NCBI GenBank assembly: GCA_913052445.1
Contig: CAJXDP010000003.1
Location: forward strand, 59,744-123,743
Direction of reading: 5' to 3'
Source of the DNA: an uncultured Formosa sp.
GTDB taxonomy: Bacteria > Bacteroidota > Bacteroidia > Flavobacteriales > Flavobacteriaceae
DNA: 64,000 nt
Below, piece by piece: positions 26,851-36,082 of the stretch; the stretch's first letter is position 1, and every line of letters starts with the position of its first letter. Position numbers and translations under genes: made by a program. The notes below the pieces were generated by a model that was not told the DNA's origin, made no database searches, and saw only the letters and a program-made list of their open reading frames with translations.

Positions 26851-27017
26851 TGCCTATATTGGTCACTTTTTGATAAACTCAACGGAAATTCTTTAAAATA
26901 GAGTACGTTTAAGTTGTAAAAGCATGCTGTCTTGCAACAGATCCTTGATCAGCTTTCCAGCTCTAAATCTTGTATTTATGGAGTTTATACAAAATCAGAT
27001 TGATGTAGGCTTTTTTT
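26851..27017 (+). ncRNA. ssrS: 6S RNA-like rod-shaped RNA between zapA and rny
   Basis: The non-coding interval folds as a long interrupted rod. Closing pairs GCCTA (26852-26856) with TAGGC (27006-27010), followed by a T7 tract (27011-27017) that would terminate transcription. The next helix is ATAAACTC (26873-26880) with GAGTTTAT (26981-26988), extended outward by TTTT/AAAA. A central open region follows, then an apical hairpin GTTGTAA/TTGCAAC around AAGCATGCTG. A closing stem, large central bubble and terminal hairpin is the 6S RNA plan, which sequesters housekeeping RNA polymerase. A zapA-adjacent location is also known for 6S RNA. Name given by structure and position, not by a covariance search. 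Confidence 0.75.
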
Positions 27018-27034
27018 AAATTAAATAATTATAT

Positions 27035-28609
27035 ATGGAAAATAATATTGTATTAATCGCTGTTGCAGCTCTTTTAGGACTTGTTTTAGGGTTAGTAATA
27101 TCAAAAGTCCGCGAAAAAAATAATGCATCGCAAGTAACTAAAAATGCAAAACGTGATGCTAATTCTATTATTTCAAAAGCCAGATCAGATGGAGAGGCGA
27201 TTAAAAAGGATAAAATATTTCAAGCTAAAGAACGGTTTTTGGAACTCAAATCAGAACATGAACAAGTTATTAATTCTAGAGAAAATAAAATAAGTGATGC
27301 TGAAAAGCGAACCCGAGATAAAGAATCACAAATATCTTCTGAACTTTCAAAAAATAAAAAACAATCATCTGATCTTGAATTAAAAATGAAAGATTATGAC
27401 CATCGCTCAGAATTATTAACTAAACGTAAAGATGAAGTTGAAAAAGCTCATAAAAGCCAAATTAAACAACTTGAAGTGATATCTGGATTATCTGCAGATG
27501 ATGCAAAGTATCAGTTGATTGAGTCTTTAAAATCTGAAGCAAAAGATGATGCCATGGTGTATGTTCAAGACATCATGGAGGAAGCCAAATTAACAGCTGA
27601 ACAAGATGCTAAAAAAATCATAATCAATACAATTCAGCGCATAGGAACAGAAGAAGCTGTTGATAATTGTGTATCAGTATTTAATATAGAATCTGATGAC
27701 GTAAAAGGACGTATTATTGGTCGTGAGGGTAGAAACATTAGAGCAATTGAAGCGGCTACTGGTGTAGAGATTATAGTTGATGATACGCCAGAGGCTATTA
27801 TATTATCTTGTTTTGATTCAGTTCGACGAGAGGTTGCGCGTTTATCTCTTCATAAATTAGTAACTGATGGGCGTATTCATCCAGCACGAATTGAGGAAAT
27901 TGTTAAAAAAACTCAAAAGCAAATTGAACAAGAAATCATTGAAGTTGGTAAGCGAACCGTTATTGATCTAGGTATCCATGGATTACATCCTGAATTAATA
28001 AAAACAGTGGGACGTATGAAGTACCGCTCGTCTTATGGCCAAAATTTATTACAACATTCAAGGGAAGTTGCTAAATTATGTGGAGTGATGGCTGCAGAAT
28101 TAGGAATTAACCCAAAGCTAGCCAAGCGTGCAGGACTTCTGCATGATATTGGAAAAGTACCAGATTCAGAAGCGGATATGGAAACTCCTCATGCAATTTT
28201 AGGAATGCAATGGGCTGAAAAATATGGAGAAAATATTGAAGTATGTAATGCTATTGGAGCCCACCACGATGAAATTGAAATGAAGTTTCTAATGTCTCCC
28301 ATCGTTCAAGTATGTGATGCTATCTCTGGCGCACGCCCTGGAGCAAGAAGGCAAGTTTTGGATTCATATATCCAACGATTAAAAGATTTAGAAGATATTG
28401 CTCTTGGATTTGGAGGTGTTCAAAAGGCTTATGCAATTCAAGCTGGCCGTGAATTGCGTGTTATTGTTGAAAGTGAAAAAGTAACTGACGATAAAGCAGG
28501 AAGTTTATCATTTGAAATTTCTCAGAAAATTCAAACAGATATGACTTATCCTGGCCAAGTTAAAGTTACGGTTATACGTGAAACACGTGCTGTTAACATT
28601 GCTAAATAA
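27035..28609 (+). CDS. rny: Ribonuclease Y
   Basis: Membrane-anchored endoribonuclease that starts mRNA decay. N-terminal transmembrane helix (about 4-24), long charged coiled coil (about 30-160), KH domain with [16 protein letters not shown] (about 225-240), and HD domain with catalytic His370-Asp371 in LLHDIGK. 524 residues, normal length. Immediately downstream of the 6S-like RNA and its T tract, so its promoter may lie inside or just after that RNA; I see no clear separate one. Confidence 0.96.
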   Translation: MENNIVLIAVAALLGLVLGLVISKVREKNNASQVTKNAKRDANSIISKARSDGEAIKKDKIFQAKERFLELKSEHEQVINSRENKISDAEKRTRDKESQISSELSKNKKQSSDLELKMKDYDHRSELLTKRKDEVEKAHKSQIKQLEVISGLSADDAKYQLIESLKSEAKDDAMVYVQDIMEEAKLTAEQDAKKIIINTIQRIGTEEAVDNCVSVFNIESDDVKGRIIGREGRNIRAIEAATGVEIIVDDTPEAIILSCFDSVRREVARLSLHKLVTDGRIHPARIEEIVKKTQKQIEQEIIEVGKRTVIDLGIHGLHPELIKTVGRMKYRSSYGQNLLQHSREVAKLCGVMAAELGINPKLAKRAGLLHDIGKVPDSEADMETPHAILGMQWAEKYGENIEVCNAIGAHHDEIEMKFLMSPIVQVCDAISGARPGARRQVLDSYIQRLKDLEDIALGFGGVQKAYAIQAGRELRVIVESEKVTDDKAGSLSFEISQKIQTDMTYPGQVKVTVIRETRAVNIAK

Positions 28610-28622
28610 AATCATTTAATGT

Positions 28623-29519
28623 TTATTTTCTTGGATGAAATTGTCTCATGACGTTATTTAAATGTGTTTTATCAACATGCATGTAAATTTCTGTTGTAGT
28701 TATGCTTTCATGGCCTAGCATCATCTGTATAGATCTTAAATCGGCTCCATTTTCAAGAAGGTGTGTCGCAAACGAATGTCTAAAAGAGTGAGGAGAAATC
28801 TTTTTTTGAATCTTGGCTTTTTCTCCTAAGGACTTTACAATTGTAAAAATCATTGCTCTACTAAGCTGTCTGCCTCGTCGGTTTAAAAATAAAATATCTT
28901 TAAAAGCGGCTTCAATCTTCATATAATCCCGAACATGATCTTTGTAAAGGTTTATATATTTTTGCGTCAATGGTCCAATTGGAACAAAACGTTGTTTGTC
29001 ACCCTTTCCGGTAACTTTTATAAATCCTTCATCAAAAAATAAATCAGAAATCTTTAGGGTTGTTAACTCACTTACTCTAAGTCCACAACTATATAATGTT
29101 TCGATTATTGCACGGTTTCGTTCGCCATTGGATTGGCTAAGGTCTATAGCACTTATGACAAGATCAATTTCATTAACTGATATTGTTTCCGGTAACTTAC
29201 GTCCTATTTTAGGGGCCTCTATTTCTTCTAGGGGGCTTGAGTTTAGATAATTTTCAAAAATTAAATAATCAAAAAAACTTCGTAATCCCGAAATCAATCT
29301 AGATTGGGTCCTTGGGTTTAAGTCTTTTGATATTTCATAAATAAACCTTTGAATTTGTAGACTAGTTATTTGAAGTGGACCCAGGGACATATTATGAATT
29401 TTTAAGTACATAATTAGTTTCTGTACGTCAAGGGTGTAGCTTTGTACGGTATGTTTTGACATGCCGCGCTCTATTTTTAAGTATAAAGAAAAATCATTTA
29501 TAGCTTCTTGCCATTTCAT
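28623..29519 (-). CDS. xerD: Site-specific tyrosine recombinase XerD
   Basis: Chromosome-dimer-resolution recombinase acting at dif with a XerC partner. All catalytic residues are present: Arg148 (CGLRVSEL), Lys172 (TGKGDKQR), His244 and Arg247 (HSFRHSFATHLLENGAD), His270 (MLGHESITTTEIY) and Tyr279. N-terminal SAM-like core-binding domain about 1-85. 298 residues, typical for XerD. A TATATTTG box lies upstream on the minus strand (plus positions 29550-29557). No sign of an integrase context or mobile element nearby, so it is the housekeeping enzyme. Confidence 0.92.
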   Translation of the reverse strand: MKWQEAINDFSLYLKIERGMSKHTVQSYTLDVQKLIMYLKIHNMSLGPLQITSLQIQRFIYEISKDLNPRTQSRLISGLRSFFDYLIFENYLNSSPLEEIEAPKIGRKLPETISVNEIDLVISAIDLSQSNGERNRAIIETLYSCGLRVSELTTLKISDLFFDEGFIKVTGKGDKQRFVPIGPLTQKYINLYKDHVRDYMKIEAAFKDILFLNRRGRQLSRAMIFTIVKSLGEKAKIQKKISPHSFRHSFATHLLENGADLRSIQMMLGHESITTTEIYMHVDKTHLNNVMRQFHPRK

Positions 29520-29611
29520 CTTTGTTAGTTTACTTAATATGTCAAGTTACAAATATAATAAGTATCTATTTTAATGCTGGTTTTATTTTTTAAAATAATT
29601 AATAAAAGTAT

Positions 29612-29640
29612 TTGAATGATATAAAAAGCTATTATATTTG
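29612..29640 (+). promoter_or_regulatory. Promoter of tRNA-Ser
   Basis: TTG at 29612-29614, 18 nt, TATATTTG at 29633-29640: perfect match to both boxes. The tRNA begins 10 bases later, so transcription would start almost at the mature 5' end. Confidence 0.88.
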
Positions 29641-29649
29641 CAGCTTAAA

Positions 29650-29734
29650 GGAGAGTTGGCAGAGTGGTCGAATGCGGCAGTCTTGAAAACTGTTGAGGGT
29701 CACACCTCCAGGGGTTCGAATCCCTTACTCTCCG
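29650..29734 (+). tRNA. tRNA-Ser (anticodon TGA)
   Basis: Acceptor arms GGAGAGT (29650-29656) and ACTCTCC (29727-29733) pair fully, with discriminator G at 29734. The anticodon loop CTTGAAA gives TGA (29684-29686), reading UCN serine codons. A long variable arm, as expected for tRNA-Ser, and a GGTTCGAATC T-loop region are present. The 3' CCA is not encoded. It has its own promoter and terminator. Confidence 0.97.
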
Positions 29735-29737
29735 CAC

Positions 29738-29769
29738 AAAAAACCCATAACAAATGTTATGGGTTTTTT
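29738..29769 (+). terminator. Intrinsic terminator after tRNA-Ser
   Basis: Fourteen paired bases, AAAAAACCCATAAC with GTTATGGGTTTTTT, around loop AAAT, directly after the tRNA and ending in T6. Confidence 0.92.
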
Positions 29770-29919
29770 CTTAGACTTTTTATTAGAAGTTCAATTTAAG
29801 ATATAATCTATCAACTTAATGAAGTTGTTAATTAAATTGCTGGCACACTTTTCAGTTTTCTATATTGTACCGAATTAACAAAACAGTTTTTTAGGACCAT
29901 CGGTCTTTATTTTCAGCCT

Positions 29920-29927
29920 TATATTTG
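29920..29927 (+). promoter_or_regulatory. -7 box upstream of the ABC exporter gene
   Basis: TATATTTG 20 nt before the ATG at 29948, a perfect -7 element. No TTG is found at the right distance, so the promoter may be weak or activator-dependent. The remaining bases back to the tRNA terminator show nothing I can name. Confidence 0.45.
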
Positions 29928-29947
29928 TATCATAAATATCAATCCTT

Positions 29948-31717
29948 ATGCAAGATCTAAAAAAATCCACAATAAAAGATAATAGAAAACCAAAAGTCAC
30001 CTTAAAGCAAGCTTTTAAAACAATTATATGGCCCAGACGAAACTTGGTGTTGATAGGGCTCTTACTTATAGTCATTCGAAGCTTATCTGGGTTTGTCTTG
30101 CCATTACAAAGTAAGGTCTTGTTAGATGAAGTGGTGCCAAATAATGATTACAAACTGTTGTATTCTTTGATCTTTATTGTTATAGGTTCTATAGTAGTTC
30201 AAGCGGTAACTTCTTTTTTACTTACGAAAGTATTAAGTATTCAAGCGCAGTATTTAATTAGTGAATTGAGAGCTCAAGTCCAAAAGAAAGTATTGTCATT
30301 GCCAATTAGTTTTTTCGATAATACTAAGTCGGGTGCTTTAGTGTCAAGGATCATGAGTGATGTTGAAGGTGTGAGGAACCTAATTGGAACTGGATTAGTT
30401 CAATTGGTAGGCGGCTCTTTTACCGCTATTTTGACCTTAATTATTCTATTAAAAATGAATGTATGGATGACGCTTTTTACCTTTATTCCACTGTCTGTTT
30501 TTGCAGTAATTGCTCTCAAAGCGTTTAAATATATACGTCCGATTTTTAGGGCTAGAGGAAAAATTAATGCCGACGTAAAAGGAAGATTAACAGAGACTTT
30601 ATCGGGTGTTCGTGTTATTAAAGCATTTAATGCGGAGGCACAGGAAAGTGAAACTTTTGCAAAAGGCGTGGATGCTATTTTTAACAATGTAAAAAAGAGC
30701 TTAACAGCTACAGCAATAATGACGAGTTCTTCAACCTTTTTAATTGGTTTAGCCACTACTGGAATTATGGGCATTGGAGGTCATTATATGATTCTAGGAG
30801 AAATAACGCCAGGAGATTTTTTACAATTTACTTTTCTGTTAGCATTTATGGTTGCCCCTATAGTTCAAATGAGTAATATTGGTAGTCAACTAACAGAAGC
30901 ATTGGCAGGTTTAGATCGAACAGAAGAGTTGATGAGAATGAAAGCTGAAGAAGATGATATTAATCGAAATATTGAACTTGAAGATTTTAAAGGTGAGCTT
31001 ATATTTAACGACGTGTCATTTGCGTACGAAAAAAACAAAGATGTTCTCCATAATATTGATTTTAAGGCTCCCTCTGGATCTGTAATTGCGTTGGTTGGTA
31101 GCTCAGGCTCAGGAAAATCTACTATTGCTGGTCTTTCTGCAACTTTTTTAAACCCTCAGTCTGGTACCATTACTATTGATGGAGAAGATTTGTCGAAAGT
31201 TAAACTTCAAAGTTTTAGAAAGCATTTAGGTGTAGTTTTGCAAGAAGAGTTTTTATTTGAAGGTACCGTACGAGAAAATATAATGTTCCCAAGACCCGAT
31301 GCTACAGAAATGCAAGTACAAGCATCTGTAAAAGCAGCTTATGTCAATGAATTTACGGATCGTTTTGAAGACGGTTTAGACACATTGATTGGGGAAAGAG
31401 GGGTGAAGTTGTCAGGAGGGCAAAGACAACGTATAGCTATTGCCAGAGCTATTTTAGCTGATCCAAAAATTATCATTTTAGATGAAGCTACTTCTAGTTT
31501 AGATACAGAAAGCGAAGCTTTAATTCAAAAAAGTTTTGGAGAATTAACTAAAAATAGAACAACCATAGTAATAGCTCACCGTTTAAGTACTATTCGTAAA
31601 GCTGATCAGATTTTAGTTATAGAAAACGGTCGTATTTGTGAAAGAGGAAATCATGATGATTTAATAAGCAAAAAAGGTAGGTACTTCGATTTATTCACCT
31701 ATCAGGCTAAGATTTAA
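29948..31717 (+). CDS. ABC transporter, fused permease/ATPase (MsbA-like exporter)
   Basis: Half-size ABC exporter, 589 residues, functioning as a homodimer in the inner membrane. Six-helix transmembrane domain (about 25-325) then the ATPase: Walker A GSSGSGKST (about 383-391), signature LSGGQRQRIAIARA, Walker B IIILDEATSSLD and switch IAHRLST. Resembles lipid or multidrug exporters; MsbA-type lipid A flipping is possible but the substrate is not readable from sequence. It is alone on its strand, flanked by tRNA-Ser and the convergent kinase gene. Confidence 0.9.
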   Translation: MQDLKKSTIKDNRKPKVTLKQAFKTIIWPRRNLVLIGLLLIVIRSLSGFVLPLQSKVLLDEVVPNNDYKLLYSLIFIVIGSIVVQAVTSFLLTKVLSIQAQYLISELRAQVQKKVLSLPISFFDNTKSGALVSRIMSDVEGVRNLIGTGLVQLVGGSFTAILTLIILLKMNVWMTLFTFIPLSVFAVIALKAFKYIRPIFRARGKINADVKGRLTETLSGVRVIKAFNAEAQESETFAKGVDAIFNNVKKSLTATAIMTSSSTFLIGLATTGIMGIGGHYMILGEITPGDFLQFTFLLAFMVAPIVQMSNIGSQLTEALAGLDRTEELMRMKAEEDDINRNIELEDFKGELIFNDVSFAYEKNKDVLHNIDFKAPSGSVIALVGSSGSGKSTIAGLSATFLNPQSGTITIDGEDLSKVKLQSFRKHLGVVLQEEFLFEGTVRENIMFPRPDATEMQVQASVKAAYVNEFTDRFEDGLDTLIGERGVKLSGGQRQRIAIARAILADPKIIILDEATSSLDTESEALIQKSFGELTKNRTTIVIAHRLSTIRKADQILVIENGRICERGNHDDLISKKGRYFDLFTYQAKI

Positions 31718-31763
31718 TTTGGTTGCAATTTTTATTTAATAGTCAATGTTGGATAGGAATAAA

Positions 31764-32510
31764 CTAAATACTAAGCTGCTTTTTAGCAAAAATTGCAGCA
31801 CCAATTATACCAGCATTATTTTTTAATTCAGCTGCTTTTATCGGAGTATTTATGTTAATAAATGCTTCAAATTTATCCATTTTTTTGCTAATTCCTCCAC
31901 CTATTATTAACAGGTCAGGATTGAATGTGTTTTCAATATGCTTTAAGAAGAAATTAACGCGTTTACCCCAAGACTTAAAGCTCCAGTCTTCTCTTTTTCT
32001 TGCAGAGTCTGCTGCGAAATACTCCATAATATCCCCTTTTCGACCATACATCCTTCCAAGTTCAAAATTAGAAAGCAGTTGTCCATTAAAAAATACTCCT
32101 GAACCAATTCCGGTTCCTAAAGTAATGGTAATAACTAGTCCCATTTTATTTTTACCAACCCCAAACTCCATAACACCCATGGCTGCAGCGTCAGCATCAT
32201 TTACAACATAATAGTTATTGTTTGTTATACTTTTAAAAAGTGTATCTATTTGAGTAAGTTCCCACGATGGATCTAAATTGCCGAAGTGCATTGCCTTACC
32301 ATTTTTTATTATAGTAGGGAAAGAAACGCCCACAGGTCCTTTCCATTCAAAACTTTTCATAAATACTTTCATCGTATTAGAGACATTTTCTGGGGTTGCT
32401 GGTTGTGGAGTGGGGACACGAAGCCGTTCGCTAATCAACTCACCTGTTTCGGAGTCTACTATAGCTCCTTTTATTCCAGTTCCTCCAATATCTATTCCTA
32501 ATATGTTCAT
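31764..32510 (-). CDS. ppgK: ROK-family kinase, polyphosphate glucokinase-like
   Basis: 248-residue sugar kinase with phosphate loop [10 protein letters not shown] (about 6-15), a NDADAAAMG active-site Asp region and the second phosphate motif [17 protein letters not shown]. Overall resemblance, including the short C terminus and GNLDPSW, is to polyphosphate/ATP-dependent glucokinases, which phosphorylate glucose with polyphosphate. Donor preference cannot be decided from sequence. It follows an uncharacterised gene by 16 nt on the same strand. Confidence 0.83.
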   Translation of the reverse strand: MNILGIDIGGTGIKGAIVDSETGELISERLRVPTPQPATPENVSNTMKVFMKSFEWKGPVGVSFPTIIKNGKAMHFGNLDPSWELTQIDTLFKSITNNNYYVVNDADAAAMGVMEFGVGKNKMGLVITITLGTGIGSGVFFNGQLLSNFELGRMYGRKGDIMEYFAADSARKREDWSFKSWGKRVNFFLKHIENTFNPDLLIIGGGISKKMDKFEAFININTPIKAAELKNNAGIIGAAIFAKKQLSI

Positions 32511-32526
32511 TTATATTATTTTAATT

Positions 32527-33003
32527 TTATTCATTGAGTTGCTCAAGTTTTTCTCTGAAATCGAATTGTAAATCTTCATGTAGCTTTATTATTTTCTTTT
32601 CTATATTTTCAATTTGTTTCAGGAAAATATTAGTAAGTGTAATGTTGTTATTTATTGAAGGATTAAGCTTTTTAAGCTTGATACAATAATAGATCAGGAG
32701 CTCAACTTCAGTTTCTTTACTATTTGAATAGCGTGCATACTTTTTTAAGAGACGTAAAATCTTACGAACACTTTTTTTAATGTAAAAATAACTTTTAGTA
32801 TTAATCTCTTCAAATAATTGATTTGTGTGTTCTTTTATTCCAGCGATATAAAAGGTTTCATCTTCAGATTCAAATAGTAAATAGGTTAGTAGTTCCTTAT
32901 TTTCAATTTTAAAACGCGCAAGTCGTAGACATAGTTGTCTTAAATGTTCTTCATCTAAAGTTTCAAGTTCTTTCTTAAGCTGTATGACTGTTGCCGCTTT
33001 CAT
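32527..33003 (-). CDS. Uncharacterised all-helical protein
   Basis: 158 residues, predicted cytosolic and almost wholly alpha-helical, rich in Lys, Glu and Leu: LKKELETLDEEHLRQLCLRLARFK near the N terminus, KKSVRKILRLLKKYARYSNSKET in the middle and a C-terminal coiled coil. I do not recognise a family or a catalytic motif. I chose ATG 33003; an in-frame ATG at 33042 would add 13 residues. It heads a two-gene operon with the ppgK-like kinase. Confidence 0.7.
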   Translation of the reverse strand: MKAATVIQLKKELETLDEEHLRQLCLRLARFKIENKELLTYLLFESEDETFYIAGIKEHTNQLFEEINTKSYFYIKKSVRKILRLLKKYARYSNSKETEVELLIYYCIKLKKLNPSINNNITLTNIFLKQIENIEKKIIKLHEDLQFDFREKLEQLNE

Positions 33004-33173
33004 AATCCTTGTAATATTACAATTTTTAAGGAAACAACGCAAATAGAAAAGTTATCTATGCATGGCTATTAAATCTTTGTTTAATATCTATTTTTTTTAA
33101 TATTGACCAATCGTTAATTCATGGTATTTTTTAGATTCTATTGCTTCAATAATTGTATTTTTGAAAATTCATT

Positions 33174-34196
33174 ATGGATTCAATTACACAAATAGTATTA
33201 GGTGCGGCTTGCGGAGAAGCCATTCTTGGAAAAAAGATAGGGAATCGTGCATTGCTTTTTGGAGCTATTGGTGGTACTGTTCCAGACTTAGATGTGTTTA
33301 TTGGTAGAGTAATTTACAACAATGAAATAGATTCGATGGCATTTCACCGAGGATTCATGCATTCCTTTTTATTTGCAATTTTAGGGGCTATTGCATTCGG
33401 AGTGTTTGTTTTTTGGCTTTACAATCGAGGAAAACGATACGGAATGACAACTCAAAGGGAATGGGTTTGGTTGTTTTTTGCTTCTATTTTTACTCATCCA
33501 ATTTTAGATTCCTTCACAGCTTACGGCACCCAGTTATTTGCACCTTTTTCTAATTATAGAGTAGCTTTTAATAATATTTCAGTTGCTGACCCTTTATATA
33601 CGCTCCCTTTTTTAGTTTCATTAATTATTGTCATGTTTTTAAGGAGAAATTCATCAAAACGTCGGCTATTTTTAAAGCTAGGGCTGGGGGTTAGTTCTTT
33701 GTATATGATTCTGACACTGGTCAACAAATACCATGTTAATTTAGTTTACAAAAAGGCTTTAGCGAAAGAGCATATAAATTATCTACGCTTCCAAACTCAA
33801 CCTACTATTTTAAATAATTTTCTATGGTATGGAATTGCAGAAACAACTGACGCCTATTTTGTTGGTTTTTATTCCATTCTAGATACTAATCCGGTTGTAA
33901 GTAAGTGGCACAAGTTGCCAAAGAATCATGATTTAATTGGAGATATGCCTAAGGATTTAGAAACGCTTTCCTGGTTTAGTGGAGGCTACTATAGTTTGAG
34001 CGAAACCTCTGATCCTAAAACTTATTTATTTAAAGATCTAAGGTATCCATTGATGGATGAAAATGACCCAAACTCTACGATATTTAAATTTACGATTACA
34101 AAAAAAGAAGAGCGTTGGGAAGCTGCTCCATTTTACGCTTCTGATGTGAATAGAGGTTCTTTAAACTCTTTTTGGACTCGACTTAAAGGAATCTAA
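33174..34196 (+). CDS. Membrane-bound metal-dependent hydrolase (YbcI/DUF457 family)
   Basis: 340-residue inner-membrane protein with the DUF457 signature: GGTVPDLDVFIGR (about residues 34-46), FHRGFMHSF (about 59-67) and FTHPILDSFTAYGTQLF (about 108-124), giving the conserved Asp/His metal-site residues, with about four transmembrane helices. The C-terminal half is soluble, without a recognised domain. Family members are called hydrolases on motif grounds; no substrate is established. Its stop interlocks with that of the convergent PLP-enzyme gene. Confidence 0.83.
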   Translation: MDSITQIVLGAACGEAILGKKIGNRALLFGAIGGTVPDLDVFIGRVIYNNEIDSMAFHRGFMHSFLFAILGAIAFGVFVFWLYNRGKRYGMTTQREWVWLFFASIFTHPILDSFTAYGTQLFAPFSNYRVAFNNISVADPLYTLPFLVSLIIVMFLRRNSSKRRLFLKLGLGVSSLYMILTLVNKYHVNLVYKKALAKEHINYLRFQTQPTILNNFLWYGIAETTDAYFVGFYSILDTNPVVSKWHKLPKNHDLIGDMPKDLETLSWFSGGYYSLSETSDPKTYLFKDLRYPLMDENDPNSTIFKFTITKKEERWEAAPFYASDVNRGSLNSFWTRLKGI

Positions 34197-35395
34197 GAAA
34201 TTACACCAATTATTTTCATACAGGCTTTCATTTTATCGTAGGTGCGTTTAATGTCATTATCTAGACCTATTGAAAACCGAATAAGTCCATCTGTTAGCCC
34301 CATTTCTTTTTGTTCTTCTTCTGGAATCTCAGATGATGTAGAGCTACCAGGTGCGCTAAATAATGTTTTATAAAATCCTAAGCTTACCGCCAGATACCCC
34401 AAGTTTTCTTTTTGCATTAGTTCCATTAAAGCATTCGCTTTTTCTAAGCTTCCAGCGTCGATGGTCATCATCCCTCCAAACCCATACTCAGCATTCATCA
34501 TGTTTTTGAATATTTTATGTGACGGGTGTGATTGTAATCCAGGATAGACTGTTTTAACTCCATCTTTTTCAAACTTTTCAGCTAAATATAATGCATTTGA
34601 ACTATGTTGTTTGATTCTTATATGAAGGGTCCTAAGGTTTTTTAATATTGATGAAGCACGAAGGCTATCCATTGTTGCGCCAAATAACATAGCCGCCCCA
34701 TCTATTACACTCTTTAAGTTATCTATCATATCTTGTGTTCCACAAACAACACCTCCGACAGTATCACTAGAGCCATTAATAAACTTCGTTAAACTATGAA
34801 TTACAATATCTGCCCCTAGCTCTTTAGGACATATGGACAACGGGGAAAACGTGTTGTCTACAACAAGACTTAGGTTGTACTTTTTAGCGAGTCTTGCTAA
34901 GCCCGGAATATCAGCCACTTCAAGTAATGGATTACTAATAGATTCACAGTAGAGCACTTTGGTCTTAGAAGTAATTTTAGCTTCTACAGTCTTTAGACAT
35001 GTGATATCTACAAAGCTCGTATTAATATTTAGTCTTGGAGCAAAGTTTTTTAAAAAGGCGTAGGTTCCTCCGTAAATTGTACGGCTAGATACAACATGAT
35101 CATTTGCTTTACATAATTGCATAAGAACTGAAGTTATTGATCCCATTCCAGAAGCAGAAACGTTAGCAGTTTCTGTGCCTTCCATTGCCGCAAGGGCTTC
35201 TCCTAGGTACATACTTGATGGAGTGGTGTGTCTTGCATATAAATAGCAGCCATCTGCATTACCTTCAAATGTATCAAACATTGTTTTTGCAGAAAGAAAA
35301 GTGAAAGTTGAAGAATCAGATATAGACGGGTTAACCCCTCCAAATTCTCCAAAATATTTTAAGTCTTGTATGTTATTTGCAGGTTTAATAGCCAT
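34193..35395 (-). CDS. Cys/Met-metabolism PLP enzyme, methionine gamma-lyase-like
   Basis: 400-residue PLP enzyme of the trans-sulfuration family; PLP lysine Lys204 in SLTKFINGSSDTVGG, substrate-site YLYARHTTPS (about 51-60), ASGMGSITSV (about 81-90). Comparison suggests methionine gamma-lyase (methionine to methanethiol, ammonia and 2-oxobutyrate), but cystathionine gamma-lyase activity cannot be excluded. An Lrp/AsnC regulator is transcribed divergently, 161 nt away, and probably controls it in response to an amino acid. Confidence 0.8.
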   Translation of the reverse strand: MAIKPANNIQDLKYFGEFGGVNPSISDSSTFTFLSAKTMFDTFEGNADGCYLYARHTTPSSMYLGEALAAMEGTETANVSASGMGSITSVLMQLCKANDHVVSSRTIYGGTYAFLKNFAPRLNINTSFVDITCLKTVEAKITSKTKVLYCESISNPLLEVADIPGLARLAKKYNLSLVVDNTFSPLSICPKELGADIVIHSLTKFINGSSDTVGGVVCGTQDMIDNLKSVIDGAAMLFGATMDSLRASSILKNLRTLHIRIKQHSSNALYLAEKFEKDGVKTVYPGLQSHPSHKIFKNMMNAEYGFGGMMTIDAGSLEKANALMELMQKENLGYLAVSLGFYKTLFSAPGSSTSSEIPEEEQKEMGLTDGLIRFSIGLDNDIKRTYDKMKACMKIIGVIS

Positions 35396-35556
35396 GTTAT
35401 TTAGTTTTAAATAAATTATTAATAAATTTCGTAAATTTTAGAATCAAATACAACTACTATATTGTTTTGTAATAAATAAAACTAAGTATTAGGTTATATA
35501 TAGATAATTAATTTATATTTTTACTATACACTTTAATATTAAGAAATTTTTTCAAA

Positions 35557-36015
35557 ATGAAACTCGATGCAATTGACACTAAGCTTTTAAATCTTCTACA
35601 AGAGGATTCAAAACAAACCAATAAAGAACTATCTTCAAAACTTCATATGTCAGTAACAGCGATTTACGAACGTATCAAAAAACTTGAAAAAGCAGGAACT
35701 ATTGATAAATATGTTGCCTTAGTGAATAAACAGAGTATTGGAAGAGCTTTTGTTGCTTTTTGTCATATTAAGTTAGTAAAACATTCTCAGGAACTTGTTA
35801 GTAGATTTGAAAAAGAAGTCGTTATTATTGACGAAATACTTGAAGTTTATCATCTTAGTGGTGACTATGATTACTTGCTCAAAGTTCATGTTGAAGATAT
35901 GGAGTCTTTCCGTAAATTTATGGTTTCTAAACTTACAAATATCGATCATATTGGTAGTACACATAGTATGTTTGTAATATCAGAGGTTAAACATACGACC
36001 GCCGTTAATATTTAG
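35557..36015 (+). CDS. Lrp/AsnC family transcriptional regulator
   Basis: 152 residues: N-terminal helix-turn-helix (LDAIDTKLLNLLQEDSKQTNKELSSKLHMSVTAIYERIKKLE, shown here only by its ends: residues 2-43) and a C-terminal RAM effector domain (about 65-145). Typical feast/famine regulator. Divergent from the methionine gamma-lyase-like gene, which it likely regulates together with itself. The AT-rich 161-bp spacer between them is suited to Lrp binding but shows no single obvious operator. Confidence 0.92.
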   Translation: MKLDAIDTKLLNLLQEDSKQTNKELSSKLHMSVTAIYERIKKLEKAGTIDKYVALVNKQSIGRAFVAFCHIKLVKHSQELVSRFEKEVVIIDEILEVYHLSGDYDYLLKVHVEDMESFRKFMVSKLTNIDHIGSTHSMFVISEVKHTTAVNI

Positions 36016-36082
36016 ATCCAAAATTATTCTTCCATTGAATATATGTTTGTACTTTTGTTATTAATTAAAAAATCATACCATT

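Noticed and set aside
28623-29519. Tyrosine recombinase next to tRNA-Ser as an integrated element
   Set aside because: Residues and length are those of XerD; there is no att-like direct repeat of the tRNA 3' end and no mobile gene cargo nearby.
29841-29856. TGGCAC similarity to a sigma-54 promoter upstream of the ABC exporter gene
   Set aside because: The TTGC half is absent (TTCAG), so only the -24 part matches; likely chance in this AT-rich stretch.
35396-35556. A SAM or other riboswitch upstream of the methionine gamma-lyase-like gene
   Set aside because: The spacer is AT-rich without a stable multi-helix fold or terminator that I can trace; Lrp control is a simpler reading.
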